A stretch of DNA of 64,000 nt from the NCBI RefSeq assembly GCF_022549675.1, contig NZ_JAKZGR010000004.1, forward strand, positions 248,001 through 312,000. Reading direction: 5' to 3'. A program made the translations under genes and the position numbers. Below the pieces are notes generated by a model. The model searched no databases, was not told where the DNA came from, and saw only the letters and a program-made list of their open reading frames with translations. Shown here piece by piece: positions 18,565 through 27,514 of this stretch. Source of the DNA: Belliella kenyensis (lineage in GTDB: Bacteria > Bacteroidota > Bacteroidia > Cytophagales > Cyclobacteriaceae). The stretch's first letter is position 1, and each line of letters begins with the position of its first letter.

Positions 18565-20676
18565 TTAGAAGAATTTATACCTATAGTCTTTCACATTAGC
18601 TAACTCTTCTAAAGCCATCATGATCATGTATGATGTTCTTTGTGAATTGCTTTGGGCAATGGACGCTTGATAACTATTGTAATCTGCTACATCTTTGGCA
18701 GGCGTTATGGAATTAAGCTTTGCTACGATTACACCCACATCTTCGGTGATTGGCTTTGTCATATCACCAGCATTTTTCAACCCAAAGATAGCACCGATTG
18801 CTTTTGGAGCAAATCCTACACCCGGAAGTACACTCGTTGCTAATGTAAGGTCTGCTGAATTATCCAAAGAAGCATCATCGCCAAATTCTGCTTTGATTTC
18901 TTCTAAGGTAGTTTTACCTTTTATTCTATCTGCGATTTTTGCAGCTTTCTTTTCATTTCTAACTTGTACTGTTACTTGTGCTCTAGCTTGATCTAGAGAA
19001 GCGGTACCTTCCTCATATCTACCTCTCAATAACGCAACAACATAAGTATTGTCTAATTCGAATACTTGAGAAACTTTACCAACTGATGCCTCATTGAAAG
19101 CCCATCGAATGATCTCTCTTGCATTGGTTTGATTATTTAAGTTCCTTGAGAAAGCTCCTATACCATTTGCTTGAAGCACCCTGTATCCTTCTGCTTGCGC
19201 ATTTGCTTGAAATTCTTTAGCATTAGAAGATTGAGCAGCAAAAGTATCAGCTTTTCTGAAGATATCATTTCTGGTGGCATCGCTTGGGCCTAATTCTAAT
19301 TCGATAGCTGCAATTTTGAAAGTCTCTCTCTTAGGTAACTCTGTGACATTGATAATATGGAAACCATACTCCGTCTCTACAAGCTTATTGATCAAACCTG
19401 TAGATTTGGCACCATACACTGCATCTGCAAACTCGGTTACGAAGTCATCTTTTGCGAACCAGCCTAAGTCTCCACCTCTTTGTGCGGTACCATCTTGTCC
19501 ATACTGCGTAGCTGCTGTGGCAAAGTTCAATCCTCCTTGGATTTCCTTTAGGATGTTTTCAGCTTGAGACTTCACTTCCGCCTTAGCAGCATCATCCAGA
19601 CCTTGCGTACCAAAAAGGATATGACTAGCTCTCATTCTTGGAGTGCCTTCATATTTATCTGTGATCTTGTAGGTGATATAAGTAGATCTCGAAGTAATAA
19701 ATGGCCCATAAGTTTCTCCAGCTTGAATCACATCTACATTGGACGTCAAAGACTCTGGAAGAGCTTCACCTGGTAGGTATGTTCTAAATGGATTTGCTCC
19801 TTCAGTATTTCTGATAGCAAAAACTGAATCTGCATCAGAGGATCTAAGCTCTTCTGTCAGCTTCTTAATATCCGCTATGACAGCCGTAGAATCTTCTCCA
19901 CTTGCGTAAAGGTTGAATACAACATAGTCTAGATCTGCGGCATCGGATACTTTGAACTTGTCTTTGTGCTTGCTGATGTAATTTTTCAACTCTGAATCAG
20001 TAACTTCAACATCAGCATCAGGAATCACATAGAATGGAATAAATACGTGATCTACATCAGCAATGGTATTTGCCATCTTATGCTGTAATCTACCTTCAGC
20101 TTTGGTTGCATATTCGGAGGTTGAGAGTAGATTATCATACTTGATTCTCAATCTAGCATCTGCAAATAACTTTTCTTGCTGAGCCCAAAAAGCTCGCTGC
20201 TCAGGACCAGCAGACTCCAGACTTTGAAGGAAAGCGATCAATTGAGATCTATCGAATTCACCTGTAGTAGGATTTACCAGCTGCTGTCTAAGCTCTGGAA
20301 TGATGTTTTCACCTTGAACCATGTCTACTAGCTCTTCATCAGAGATTACTAGACCAAGCTCATCATATTGATTTTTGAAAACTCTTTCTACAATTAGAGC
20401 CTGCCATGCTTGCTCACGGATGCTATACATTTCGGCTTCGGAAGGAGTTCTTCCAGTATTTTGCTGAAAAGAGAATTTGGTTTCTTCGATTTTCCGAACG
20501 TATTCTTCATAAGAAATACTTTCACCTGCAATCTCACCTACCTTGTTTGAACTCCCACCCAAAAGGGTTGAATTCGGACTCAATATATCTCCTCCTACAA
20601 GGAAAAATATCAAGCCTACTGCAATTACACCGATTGCAAGACCTGTTCTCTGTCTGATTTTTTTAATTAATGCCAT
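18565..20676 (-). CDS. PpiD/SurA-like periplasmic peptidyl-prolyl isomerase
   Basis: Membrane-anchored periplasmic foldase for exported proteins. The 703-residue chain has a basic start, one membrane helix (about 12-28), a SurA_N/PpiD-type helical chaperone part to about residue 210, one parvulin rotamase domain near 348-450 (MRASHILFG, GGDLGWFAKDDFVTEF, TEYGFHIINV), and a second helical/C-terminal region. This is the PpiD plan with one recognisable rotamase domain. It is the last gene of the envelope series starting at coaX and ends at its own strong terminator. The PpiD name is a family-level call. Confidence 0.9.
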   Translation of the reverse strand: MALIKKIRQRTGLAIGVIAVGLIFFLVGGDILSPNSTLLGGSSNKVGEIAGESISYEEYVRKIEETKFSFQQNTGRTPSEAEMYSIREQAWQALIVERVFKNQYDELGLVISDEELVDMVQGENIIPELRQQLVNPTTGEFDRSQLIAFLQSLESAGPEQRAFWAQQEKLFADARLRIKYDNLLSTSEYATKAEGRLQHKMANTIADVDHVFIPFYVIPDADVEVTDSELKNYISKHKDKFKVSDAADLDYVVFNLYASGEDSTAVIADIKKLTEELRSSDADSVFAIRNTEGANPFRTYLPGEALPESLTSNVDVIQAGETYGPFITSRSTYITYKITDKYEGTPRMRASHILFGTQGLDDAAKAEVKSQAENILKEIQGGLNFATAATQYGQDGTAQRGGDLGWFAKDDFVTEFADAVYGAKSTGLINKLVETEYGFHIINVTELPKRETFKIAAIELELGPSDATRNDIFRKADTFAAQSSNAKEFQANAQAEGYRVLQANGIGAFSRNLNNQTNAREIIRWAFNEASVGKVSQVFELDNTYVVALLRGRYEEGTASLDQARAQVTVQVRNEKKAAKIADRIKGKTTLEEIKAEFGDDASLDNSADLTLATSVLPGVGFAPKAIGAIFGLKNAGDMTKPITEDVGVIVAKLNSITPAKDVADYNSYQASIAQSNSQRTSYMIMMALEELANVKDYRYKFF

Positions 20677-20750
20677 TCTTCTGGTTTTTTGAAGTGCCGC
20701 AAAATAATTACATCTAAGGGATAATTCAAAATATTATCGCTCTCAATAAA

Positions 20751-22037
20751 TTACTTCTTGGAAATAGTTGTGAAATTGACCTTGATTTTCAAAGTATCTA
20801 TGCGATGATCCTGCTTGGACACTACTGTAAATGTGTAGGGACCATAGGTTACGGACTCACCTTTGTTGGGAATATTTTCTGCCAAAGAAATAACCAATCC
20901 AGAAAGTGTTTCAAACTCCCCATATGGCAATTCCCAATTGTATTTTTCGTTTAAATAATCAATTTCGTGACGTGCACTCAAAAGATATTCATGATCTGAA
21001 ACTTTTTGCTCGATAAGATCATCGTGATCATACTCATCTTCGATTTCACCGAATATTTCTTCGATAATATCTTCCATAGAGACTATGCCACTAGTGCCTC
21101 CAAACTCATCTACAACCAAAGCCAAACTTTTACGCTCTTGAATAAATTGTATTAGCAGTTCATTGGCAAGAGCAGATTCTGGTACAATGATGATCGGAGT
21201 CAAAATATCCGCTATTGTTTTGGGTTTCTTGAATAGCTCAAGCTGATGACAATAGCCTATGACATCATCTATACTTTCTCTATACACTATGATCTTGGAA
21301 TGACCACTTTCTGCAAAGATTTCCTTGAGCTCAGATATGGGCTCATCGATTTCTACTGCTACAATGTCCGTCCTTGGAACCATACATTCTCTTACTCTTA
21401 TCGTCTTGAACTCCACGGCATTGTCAAAGATCTTCGTATCCACCTCCATTTTCACATCATCTCCCGACTGCTGAACATTGGTCTGTAGAAAACTATTCAG
21501 ATCAGTGACCTTAAAAACAGGCTTATCTTCACTATATTCTAATCTTAGCACTTTGGTAATAAAAAACCTCGAAAGCCCAACTACAAACCAAACCACTGGA
21601 TACATCAAATAGTAAATAATCAAAAATGGTATTGATAAAGCTGAAAGCAAGCTGTTTGGATTCAGCATGAATATGCTCTTGGGAATAAACTCTGCTGTTA
21701 TCAACACCAAGATAGTTGAGATTATAGTCTGTACTACCATTACAGTAGCTTGATTATCAAAGCCAGCTGGAAGGATATTCTTAATCTGTGGCTCTAGTAA
21801 ACTTGCCATGAATATACCATAAAGTACCAGTGCAATAGTATTTCCAATCAAAGTGGTCCCAATAAATTGACCTGGCTTTTTTACAAATCTAGCTAAGATT
21901 CTTCCAGAAAGATGCCCTTGCTTACTTTGAAGTTCTATCTGAAGCTTGTTAGACGAAATGAAAGCTATCTCACCTCCAGAAAAAAGTGCTGAGAAGACCA
22001 GTGTGATCAACACATATGATAAATATTCATATTCCAT
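20751..22037 (-). CDS. CNNM/CBS-domain membrane protein (hemolysin C/CorC family)
   Basis: About 428 residues: an N-terminal DUF21/CNNM domain with four hydrophobic segments (SALFSGGEIAFIS, GTTLIGNTIAL, LITAEFIPKSI), a CBS pair (RVRECMVPRTDIVAVEID, LALVVDEFGGTSGIVSMEDIIEEIFGEIEDE), and a C-terminal transporter-associated domain. The family is linked to Mg or other divalent-cation export and is often misnamed hemolysin. I start it at ATG 22037, which overlaps the stop of the 69-residue gene as TAATG; a longer reading to 22118 would add 27 charged residues that only reflect that upstream gene. A paralog, GldE, occurs at 52.3 kb. Confidence 0.92.
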   Translation of the reverse strand: MEYEYLSYVLITLVFSALFSGGEIAFISSNKLQIELQSKQGHLSGRILARFVKKPGQFIGTTLIGNTIALVLYGIFMASLLEPQIKNILPAGFDNQATVMVVQTIISTILVLITAEFIPKSIFMLNPNSLLSALSIPFLIIYYLMYPVVWFVVGLSRFFITKVLRLEYSEDKPVFKVTDLNSFLQTNVQQSGDDVKMEVDTKIFDNAVEFKTIRVRECMVPRTDIVAVEIDEPISELKEIFAESGHSKIIVYRESIDDVIGYCHQLELFKKPKTIADILTPIIIVPESALANELLIQFIQERKSLALVVDEFGGTSGIVSMEDIIEEIFGEIEDEYDHDDLIEQKVSDHEYLLSARHEIDYLNEKYNWELPYGEFETLSGLVISLAENIPNKGESVTYGPYTFTVVSKQDHRIDTLKIKVNFTTISKK

Positions 22038-22246
22038 TATTTCTTCTTTTTGGGCTTCCCTTTTGCCTTCAACTCTTCGTCTTGTATCAACTGTTCGTTT
22101 TTTCGATACCTGTACCAAAAGAGCATAGCTACAGCAAGCATAAAAACTGGATATGACAAGGAGATACCCACAGTGATTGTCAAATGTGTTCCGACCACAA
22201 CCAGGGCTGCTGCCAATGATAAAAGTACAGTATCTTTTAACTTCAT
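22037..22246 (-). CDS. Small two-helix membrane protein
   Basis: A 69-residue protein with two hydrophobic stretches (about residues 7-27 and 31-44) and a very basic lysine-rich tail that should stay in the cytoplasm. No family is recognised. It is wedged between lptC (five-base gap) and the CNNM gene (start/stop overlap TAATG), so it must be cotranslated with them; this argues that it is real despite its size. A role in the LptC step or in the CNNM transporter is possible but not shown. Confidence 0.75.
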   Translation of the reverse strand: MKLKDTVLLSLAAALVVVGTHLTITVGISLSYPVFMLAVAMLFWYRYRKNEQLIQDEELKAKGKPKKKK

Positions 22247-22251
22247 CTTAT

Positions 22252-22794
22252 TTAATTTCCTTCACCTGGTATAATTGTCCTACTATCGATGACTGAATAA
22301 ATCTCATATTCACTAAAAGACTCATCAGCCTCCATACCCGTTCCTTTAATTAAGCGCTGTGGATCTTGAATAGTTACAAATTTCTCTGTATAAATTTTCT
22401 TTTTTGTAGGATTCCAAAACAGCTCTTCAGAAGCAAGCTTTTGTTGCTTCTCAAGATTTTCTACTTGTACATCCCCCTCCCCTCTGTATATATCTTCTTT
22501 TCTGATATAGTATCCTCTGTCAGCTCTGATGGTGGTGGTCAACTCACCCTCTTTGTTGTAGAAGAATATTTCAATCCCTTCTGGAAACTCATTGTCACCA
22601 TTGCTAAACTCCAGTTGTTTTTTTGCTTTCAAGTTGATTTTGATCACAGTACTATCAGAATGTGATAGATCTACATCGTAAGCTATGGAAGTAGGGCCTA
22701 AATAAGATTCAAGAAAACTGGTATCCTCTTCGCCCCCACAAGCAGTAAGTGCAATGATAATTAAGAAAACAAAAACTGCCTGAATCCTAGTCAT
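22252..22794 (-). CDS. lptC: LPS export system periplasmic protein LptC
   Basis: Bitopic/lipoprotein partner of LptBFG and LptA that passes lipopolysaccharide across the periplasm. From the ATG at 22794 the protein has 180 residues with a hydrophobic start ending in the lipobox LTAC. The body has the LptC/OstA beta-jellyroll features: PEGIEIFFYNKEGELTTTIRADRGYY, RGEGDVQVEN, ELFWNPTKKKIYTEKFVTI, and IKGTGMEADESFSEYEI. An alternative ATG at 22809 lies within the probable promoter and is rejected. The upstream TPR gene ends at a terminator, so lptC probably starts a new transcript. Confidence 0.9.
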   Translation of the reverse strand: MTRIQAVFVFLIIIALTACGGEEDTSFLESYLGPTSIAYDVDLSHSDSTVIKINLKAKKQLEFSNGDNEFPEGIEIFFYNKEGELTTTIRADRGYYIRKEDIYRGEGDVQVENLEKQQKLASEELFWNPTKKKIYTEKFVTIQDPQRLIKGTGMEADESFSEYEIYSVIDSRTIIPGEGN

Positions 22795-22798
22795 GTGA

Positions 22799-22806
22799 CA
22801 AATATA
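22799..22806 (-). promoter_or_regulatory. Possible -7 box of lptC
   Basis: On the minus strand TATATTTG matches TAnnTTTG and ends four bases before the lptC ATG; a TTTG lies 16 bases further upstream, inside the T-run of the preceding terminator, a little closer than the normal 19-21. This would give a leaderless transcript. Confidence 0.4.
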
Positions 22807-22823
22807 CATAAAGCATACAAATC

Positions 22824-22853
22824 AAAAAAGACGGCTAAAAAAGCCGCCTTTTT
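22824..22853 (-). terminator. Terminator after the TPR gene
   Basis: Minus-strand stem AAAAAGGCGGCT / AGCCGTCTTTTTT (one G-U pair) 28 bases past the stop of the TPR gene, with a T-run. It separates the coaX-TPR genes from the lptC genes. Confidence 0.8.
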
Positions 22854-22880
22854 CAATATCTCAAATTACTGTCGATTTTT

Positions 22881-24185
22881 TTAATCTCTTGTCGCCAAAG
22901 TCACAGTCTCACCTATCCAACAACCCGTGTTGATAGATCCTCCGACTTGCAAACCCTCAGTAAATAGTTCCTCTTTGGAAGGGAATCTAGATTTAGCCTG
23001 AGCCATTCCTGAAGAGTCACCAGCTCTTTGATAAGCATTGTACGCTGCAATATATACAGAGTAATCTTTGGCTCTACTTTCTCCACCTTTACAGTCATTG
23101 AATGAACCCATATAAAGTTGAGCGATCAATCTCCAAGCATCTTTAGACTTACTCTCGTCTAATTTTGAAGCTTCTAAGGCAGCAGATCTAGCAGCACTCT
23201 TTCTATTGGCCTGACCGTGAATTTTAGCCAGATCCATGTAAACATCTGCTTTCTGAGAATCATTTTCCGCCAAAGTCATTGCTTTTTCAAGAATTGGTTG
23301 AGCTTTTTCATATTCACCATTCTGCATCAATCTCATACCTCTTACTTGAGAAGTTGAGAATGAAGGATTATTAGTGTCAATGTACTCTAATGCCATGGTA
23401 AATGCCTCTGTATTTAGACATTTGTATTGAACAGAGTATTTGAAGATTTGATTTGCTAGAGTTTCATTGCTTCTATCCGCTTTGAACTTTGGCCCTAAAG
23501 TCTTCTCAATAAAGTCACAATCAATCAAATCCATAGCTACGATCAATTGGTCTCTAATACCTTCTGCTTGAGACACATCTCCACCATTGGCTTGAGCTTT
23601 TTCTACCATGGTGTTTATTTCATCATACTTGTTCACAACTTCTTCTTTGGAATAGGCATTATTCCAAGAGTAATTTCTGTAAATCAAATCATAGTATCCT
23701 CCAAGTAAAGATGGCGTACGGAACTCACCATTGACCTCGATCACTCTTTCGAACACCTTGATCGCAGTAGGCACCATAGCTTTATCTCCTCTGTAATAGT
23801 TGTAAGCGTAATATGCTTTATTCTCAATCCATGCTTCTTCTCTTCCAAAATTCTTCTCTCTCAATTCAAAGATTGTGATCACAGAATCTTGATAAGCTCT
23901 TTTTTGAGCAGCATCACTTGTAGCTGCCTGAGCCCCATTGTATACGTTTACTCCTTTGATATAGATAGACTCATTAAGATTAGGAGCATTTACAAGCAGC
24001 CAGTTAAGTGGTTTGGTCGCTTCTACAAATTGTTCAGAATTTAGATAATCTGAGTAAGCTGCATTATACTCTCTTGCTTTTTTTTCCATCTGCTCATCAG
24101 ATGGCCAATTCCAGCCGTCTTGCGCCTGCGCAAATCCCGCTACCAATAAGGTCACTAATCCGGCTAATACAAATTTAAGTTTCAT
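22881..24185 (-). CDS. Secreted tetratricopeptide-repeat protein
   Basis: A 434-residue periplasmic protein with a clear signal peptide (cleavage after AQA near residue 21). The body is alpha-helical with TPR-like units, best seen at GMRLMQNGEYEKAQPILEKAM and KADVYMDLAKIHGQANRKSAA. It ends in a short segment with a cysteine (GGSINTGCWIGE). The precise partner is unknown. The order outer-membrane protein, TPR protein, lptC, CNNM, PpiD downstream of coaX is, from recall, a recurring Bacteroidota arrangement, suggesting an envelope assembly role. Confidence 0.85.
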   Translation of the reverse strand: MKLKFVLAGLVTLLVAGFAQAQDGWNWPSDEQMEKKAREYNAAYSDYLNSEQFVEATKPLNWLLVNAPNLNESIYIKGVNVYNGAQAATSDAAQKRAYQDSVITIFELREKNFGREEAWIENKAYYAYNYYRGDKAMVPTAIKVFERVIEVNGEFRTPSLLGGYYDLIYRNYSWNNAYSKEEVVNKYDEINTMVEKAQANGGDVSQAEGIRDQLIVAMDLIDCDFIEKTLGPKFKADRSNETLANQIFKYSVQYKCLNTEAFTMALEYIDTNNPSFSTSQVRGMRLMQNGEYEKAQPILEKAMTLAENDSQKADVYMDLAKIHGQANRKSAARSAALEASKLDESKSKDAWRLIAQLYMGSFNDCKGGESRAKDYSVYIAAYNAYQRAGDSSGMAQAKSRFPSKEELFTEGLQVGGSINTGCWIGETVTLATRD

Positions 24186-24196
24186 AGGTGTAATGT

Positions 24197-25480
24197 TTAT
24201 TCAAATGTTCGTTTATAAAACCACGTGTTATCGTTGAGAGAAAATCCAAAACTTACGTTGAAATAATTTTCTCTAATGAGACCATTTCCAGTCGATCCTC
24301 GAGTACCAACTTTCAAGGCCACGTTCACCAATGACAGAGAGTTTACTGGTATCGATCCTCCAAAATTAATGCCAATATCTGTGATCTGTGATTGATTAAC
24401 TATATAAGGAGTTTGAATGTATTCTATCCCTGTCCTATAAGTTCCTCTTTTGAAAATATTGTCCATCGAGAATACATCTGGAGTAAATTGAGCCCCTAAG
24501 CCTATTTTAAAACTTTCTCCTAATTCCCCTAACTCTCCAGCAAAATTCCTGTATTGGCTGAAGTCCTGGAACTGTGCTTCTAGTCCTACGACAAATTTAT
24601 TGATTTTTTCAAAAGACACACCATATCCCATTCTGTTTGGCAGAAATATAGTTCCTGGATCATTATTATTGATAATATCTCCAGGAGAGTCAGGACTGCT
24701 AGCTTCGCCCAAATCTGCAACTTTGGCAAACTGTTTTCCTTTAACGTCTCCAAATGCATGATAAAAGGCTCCCAAATGAATATTGCTTTGCTTACCTGCT
24801 TTGAAAAAATAGTGCGCTCCAGCCTTGAAAGATATGTCTGAGACTGTTAATCTTTCATAATATTCAGAAGTAGCTCCCACACGTGAATTGGCTGTATCCA
24901 ATAGAGTAAGCTGATTGGTTCTTATCGTCGATCCAAACAAATACGAACCATGAAGGCCTAAACTTAAATTCTTCGCCACTACATATCCAGCGGATATATA
25001 ACCCTCGGTGATACCTCCATCTCCTTTGATCTGATTGATCGCTGTCAAGTCTGAGTTGGCTACTTCGCTATTTACGATGATATTGTAGTTTACACTAGAT
25101 AATTGATTGATGCCCATGCCCATTGTGAATTTGTTGGGCTTGAATGGAAGCGACATAGCCAGATAAGATAATCCTCCACTCGATAGCGTTTCATTTTCTG
25201 AACTACTCGAAGCATCTATAGATCTGTAATTTAGTGCAGCTTGAAAGTTAAATGCAGTGTTTCTTGTAGAAAGTGCAGGATTTACATTGTTGATAGCATA
25301 ACCAGTACCATAACTGACTCCAAGTCCTCCCATGGCTTGATTATGCGTAAGTCCACCGTAATTGAATTCACCTAGACCTAAGGCACTATAAGTAGAAGCA
25401 CTTGTCTGGGAAAAAGCGTTGGAAAATATGAAAAAGACACCTATAGTGCCGAGTAATCGCAGTCTATTTTTTATTGACAT
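24197..25480 (-). CDS. Outer-membrane beta-barrel protein
   Basis: A 427-residue protein with a signal peptide (cleavage near FSQT, residue 25) and a body of alternating strands rich in G, S, Y and N, ending in an aromatic strand (NVSFGFSLNDNTWFYKRTFE), as expected for an outer-membrane barrel. The N-terminal QTSASTYSALGLGEFNYGG with HNQAMGGLGVSYG resembles the FadL/PorV-like barrels of Bacteroidota. Its start overlaps the coaX stop by 17 bases and the TPR gene follows 11 bases after its stop. Whether it carries substrates or is an assembly factor is unknown. Confidence 0.82.
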   Translation of the reverse strand: MSIKNRLRLLGTIGVFFIFSNAFSQTSASTYSALGLGEFNYGGLTHNQAMGGLGVSYGTGYAINNVNPALSTRNTAFNFQAALNYRSIDASSSSENETLSSGGLSYLAMSLPFKPNKFTMGMGINQLSSVNYNIIVNSEVANSDLTAINQIKGDGGITEGYISAGYVVAKNLSLGLHGSYLFGSTIRTNQLTLLDTANSRVGATSEYYERLTVSDISFKAGAHYFFKAGKQSNIHLGAFYHAFGDVKGKQFAKVADLGEASSPDSPGDIINNNDPGTIFLPNRMGYGVSFEKINKFVVGLEAQFQDFSQYRNFAGELGELGESFKIGLGAQFTPDVFSMDNIFKRGTYRTGIEYIQTPYIVNQSQITDIGINFGGSIPVNSLSLVNVALKVGTRGSTGNGLIRENYFNVSFGFSLNDNTWFYKRTFE

Positions 25481-26285
25481 TGTATGTTAATATTCTATCC
25501 AATCCGTATAGTACCAAATTGGGGATTACAAATATGTGGTCTTTTGTTAAAGTTTCAAAGTAAATTGAGTCTCCTCCGCAAATAATGACCTTTAAATCTT
25601 GATGTTGCTGCTTTAATGCCTCCACATAACCTTCGATTTCAAATCGAATACCGTGATAAACTCCGCTTTGCATGCACCCTTTGGTATGTTTTCCAATCAA
25701 TTGTATTTGATCCAAACTAGGCAAATCTACCAAAGGTAGACGAGCGGTTTGCTGGTGCATTGCCCGAAACCTCATGGTCAACCCAGGTGATATGCTCCCA
25801 CCTTGATACTTATCCTGAGCGTCCAAGAAGTCAAATGTGATACATGTTCCTAAATCTATTGTTAACAAATTCCCAAATGAAAATCTCCCTCTAGCTCCTA
25901 TCACTGCTGCTTTTCTGTCTACTCCTAAGGTATCTGGTGATTCATAGCCATTGGTGATTGGTACAGGTGTATTTTTTGTCAAGTACAAATATTCAAACCC
26001 CAATACTCTCTTGAGCTGTTCATCATCATGATTTACGGAACTTATTAAGCATGCATCAAAAGATAGCTGACTTGCATAGAAGGCTAATTCCTCCAACCTT
26101 TCAAAATTTCGGATCTCTGTGACATCATCTTGCTCAAAGACCGCTGATTTGATTCTAGAATTACCAATATCTACAATTAATCTTCTCACATTGAAACTTT
26201 GACTGTTTTTATGATCGTCTATTCCTACTGTTCCTGGGTTTTTCATTAACAACTCGGCTAAATTAGTCATTTTCGAAGCAGACAT
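25464..26285 (-). CDS. coaX: Type III pantothenate kinase
   Basis: Phosphorylates pantothenate in coenzyme A synthesis; cytosolic. Family motifs are the ATP site LIVDIGNSRIK (residues 36-46), the pantothenate-site segment ESPDTLGVDRKAAVIGAR, and the second acidic site TIDLGTCITFDFLD, then GGSISPGL. The reading from ATG 26285 gives 273 residues with about 33 residues before the first strand, where most CoaX proteins have two to five. A GTG at 26189 (VRRLIVDIGN) would give a standard 241-residue protein, so the true start is uncertain. It overlaps the outer-membrane protein gene by 17 bases and opens the envelope operon; anmK is divergent. Confidence 0.92.
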   Translation of the reverse strand: MSASKMTNLAELLMKNPGTVGIDDHKNSQSFNVRRLIVDIGNSRIKSAVFEQDDVTEIRNFERLEELAFYASQLSFDACLISSVNHDDEQLKRVLGFEYLYLTKNTPVPITNGYESPDTLGVDRKAAVIGARGRFSFGNLLTIDLGTCITFDFLDAQDKYQGGSISPGLTMRFRAMHQQTARLPLVDLPSLDQIQLIGKHTKGCMQSGVYHGIRFEIEGYVEALKQQHQDLKVIICGGDSIYFETLTKDHIFVIPNLVLYGLDRILTYNVNKK

Positions 26286-26345
26286 GTTTTGAAAAGAATA
26301 TTTTTAACTTTATGCCTAGATATTTAACATAAATTAACCAAGCCC

Positions 26346-27407
26346 ATGTCGCAAACTTATCATATCATCGGACTTATGTCGGGCACATCATGCGATGGAC
26401 TTGATATTGCCTATAGTACATTTACTTATACTGATGAGTGGAGTTTTGAAATCAAAAAAGCAAATACTGTGTCTTTTCCAATAGACTTGGAGGATAGATT
26501 GAAAACAGCTCACCTCATGTCTGGCCTAGACTTGCACCTATTAGATGTTGAGTTTGGAAAGTGGATGGGATATCAAGTGAAAAGCTTCATTAGCAATCAC
26601 CAAATCAAAGTGGATGCCATAGCTTCTCATGGTCATACTATTTTTCATCAACCAAAACATCAACTTACTCTTCAGATCGGAAATGCTTGGGCACTGCATG
26701 TCGCATGTGGCACACCCGTGATCAATGATTTTCGAATGCTCGATGTGCAGCTAGGAGGTCAAGGTGCTCCCTTGGTGCCAATAGGTGATCAGATGCTTTT
26801 TCCTTCCTATGCATTTTGTCTCAATCTAGGAGGCATCGCCAATATCAGCATGGATATAGATGACAAAAGGAAAGCCTTTGACATATGTCCTTTTAATCTT
26901 CTCCTAAACCACTATGCCAATAAGCTTGATCTACCGTATGATGATGGTGGGAAAATTGCAAGATCTGGAACTCTGATTCCAGGTCTACTTGCTGAACTCA
27001 ATGAGCTACCCTACTATCAAAATCAAGAGGCCAAATCTCTCGGCCGTGAAGACCTCGAAATATATTTTGAAATATTAGCGCAATTTGAACAATATAAGAT
27101 TGAAGACAAACTTCATACCTTGGTAGCTCACTATGTATATCAGGTAAAGAAATCTATTGCCACACCATCGGGCCATATGCTTGTCACTGGAGGAGGAGCT
27201 TTCAATAAGTACTTTATGGAGACTTTGAGAAATGCTTTTGAAGGACAAATCCACATCTCTGACGCTAAGCCTATCCTTATAAACTTCAAAGAAGCTTTGC
27301 TATTTGCCTTTCTGGGAGTGCTACGTCTCAGAAATGAAGCAAATTGTCTAGCTTCAGTGACTGGAGCTATTAGAGATAACTGTGGAGGTATGATAGTAGG
27401 TATGTGA
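26346..27407 (+). CDS. anmK: Anhydro-N-acetylmuramic acid kinase
   Basis: Phosphorylates and opens 1,6-anhydro-MurNAc to MurNAc-6-phosphate during recycling of peptidoglycan; cytosolic. The 353-residue protein shows the family start IIGLMSGTSCDGLDIA, the SHGHTIFHQP and GQGAPLVPIGD blocks, NLGGIANIS and the late LVTGGGAFNKYF, all in the right order for the ASKHA-fold enzyme. MurQ is not in the window. Divergent from coaX with a 60-base gap. Together with the dipeptide epimerase at 36 kb it indicates muropeptide recovery. Confidence 0.95.
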   Translation: MSQTYHIIGLMSGTSCDGLDIAYSTFTYTDEWSFEIKKANTVSFPIDLEDRLKTAHLMSGLDLHLLDVEFGKWMGYQVKSFISNHQIKVDAIASHGHTIFHQPKHQLTLQIGNAWALHVACGTPVINDFRMLDVQLGGQGAPLVPIGDQMLFPSYAFCLNLGGIANISMDIDDKRKAFDICPFNLLLNHYANKLDLPYDDGGKIARSGTLIPGLLAELNELPYYQNQEAKSLGREDLEIYFEILAQFEQYKIEDKLHTLVAHYVYQVKKSIATPSGHMLVTGGGAFNKYFMETLRNAFEGQIHISDAKPILINFKEALLFAFLGVLRLRNEANCLASVTGAIRDNCGGMIVGM

Positions 27408-27478
27408 AAAAGCAGAGAGAGATCGATCTTAAAAATTTCATATTCAAACATAAGCCCTACTTATCTCCCAAATATTCC

Positions 27479-27486
27479 TATTTTTG
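27479..27486 (+). promoter_or_regulatory. Candidate -7 box for the amino-acid dehydrogenase
   Basis: TATTTTTG fits TAnnTTTG and lies 28 bases before the ATG. No good -33 TTTG at the expected distance, so the call is tentative. Confidence 0.3.
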
Positions 27487-27514
27487 TTAGCATAAAAACC
27501 CAAATAATAGAGAT

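Noticed and set aside
20751-22118. Longer start of the CNNM gene
   Set aside because: The extra 27 residues are charged and overlap the end of the upstream small gene; ATG 22037 with TAATG coupling is far better.
27140-27451. 103-codon minus-strand frame over the end of anmK
   Set aside because: Overlaps the conserved C-terminal part of anmK and has no support.
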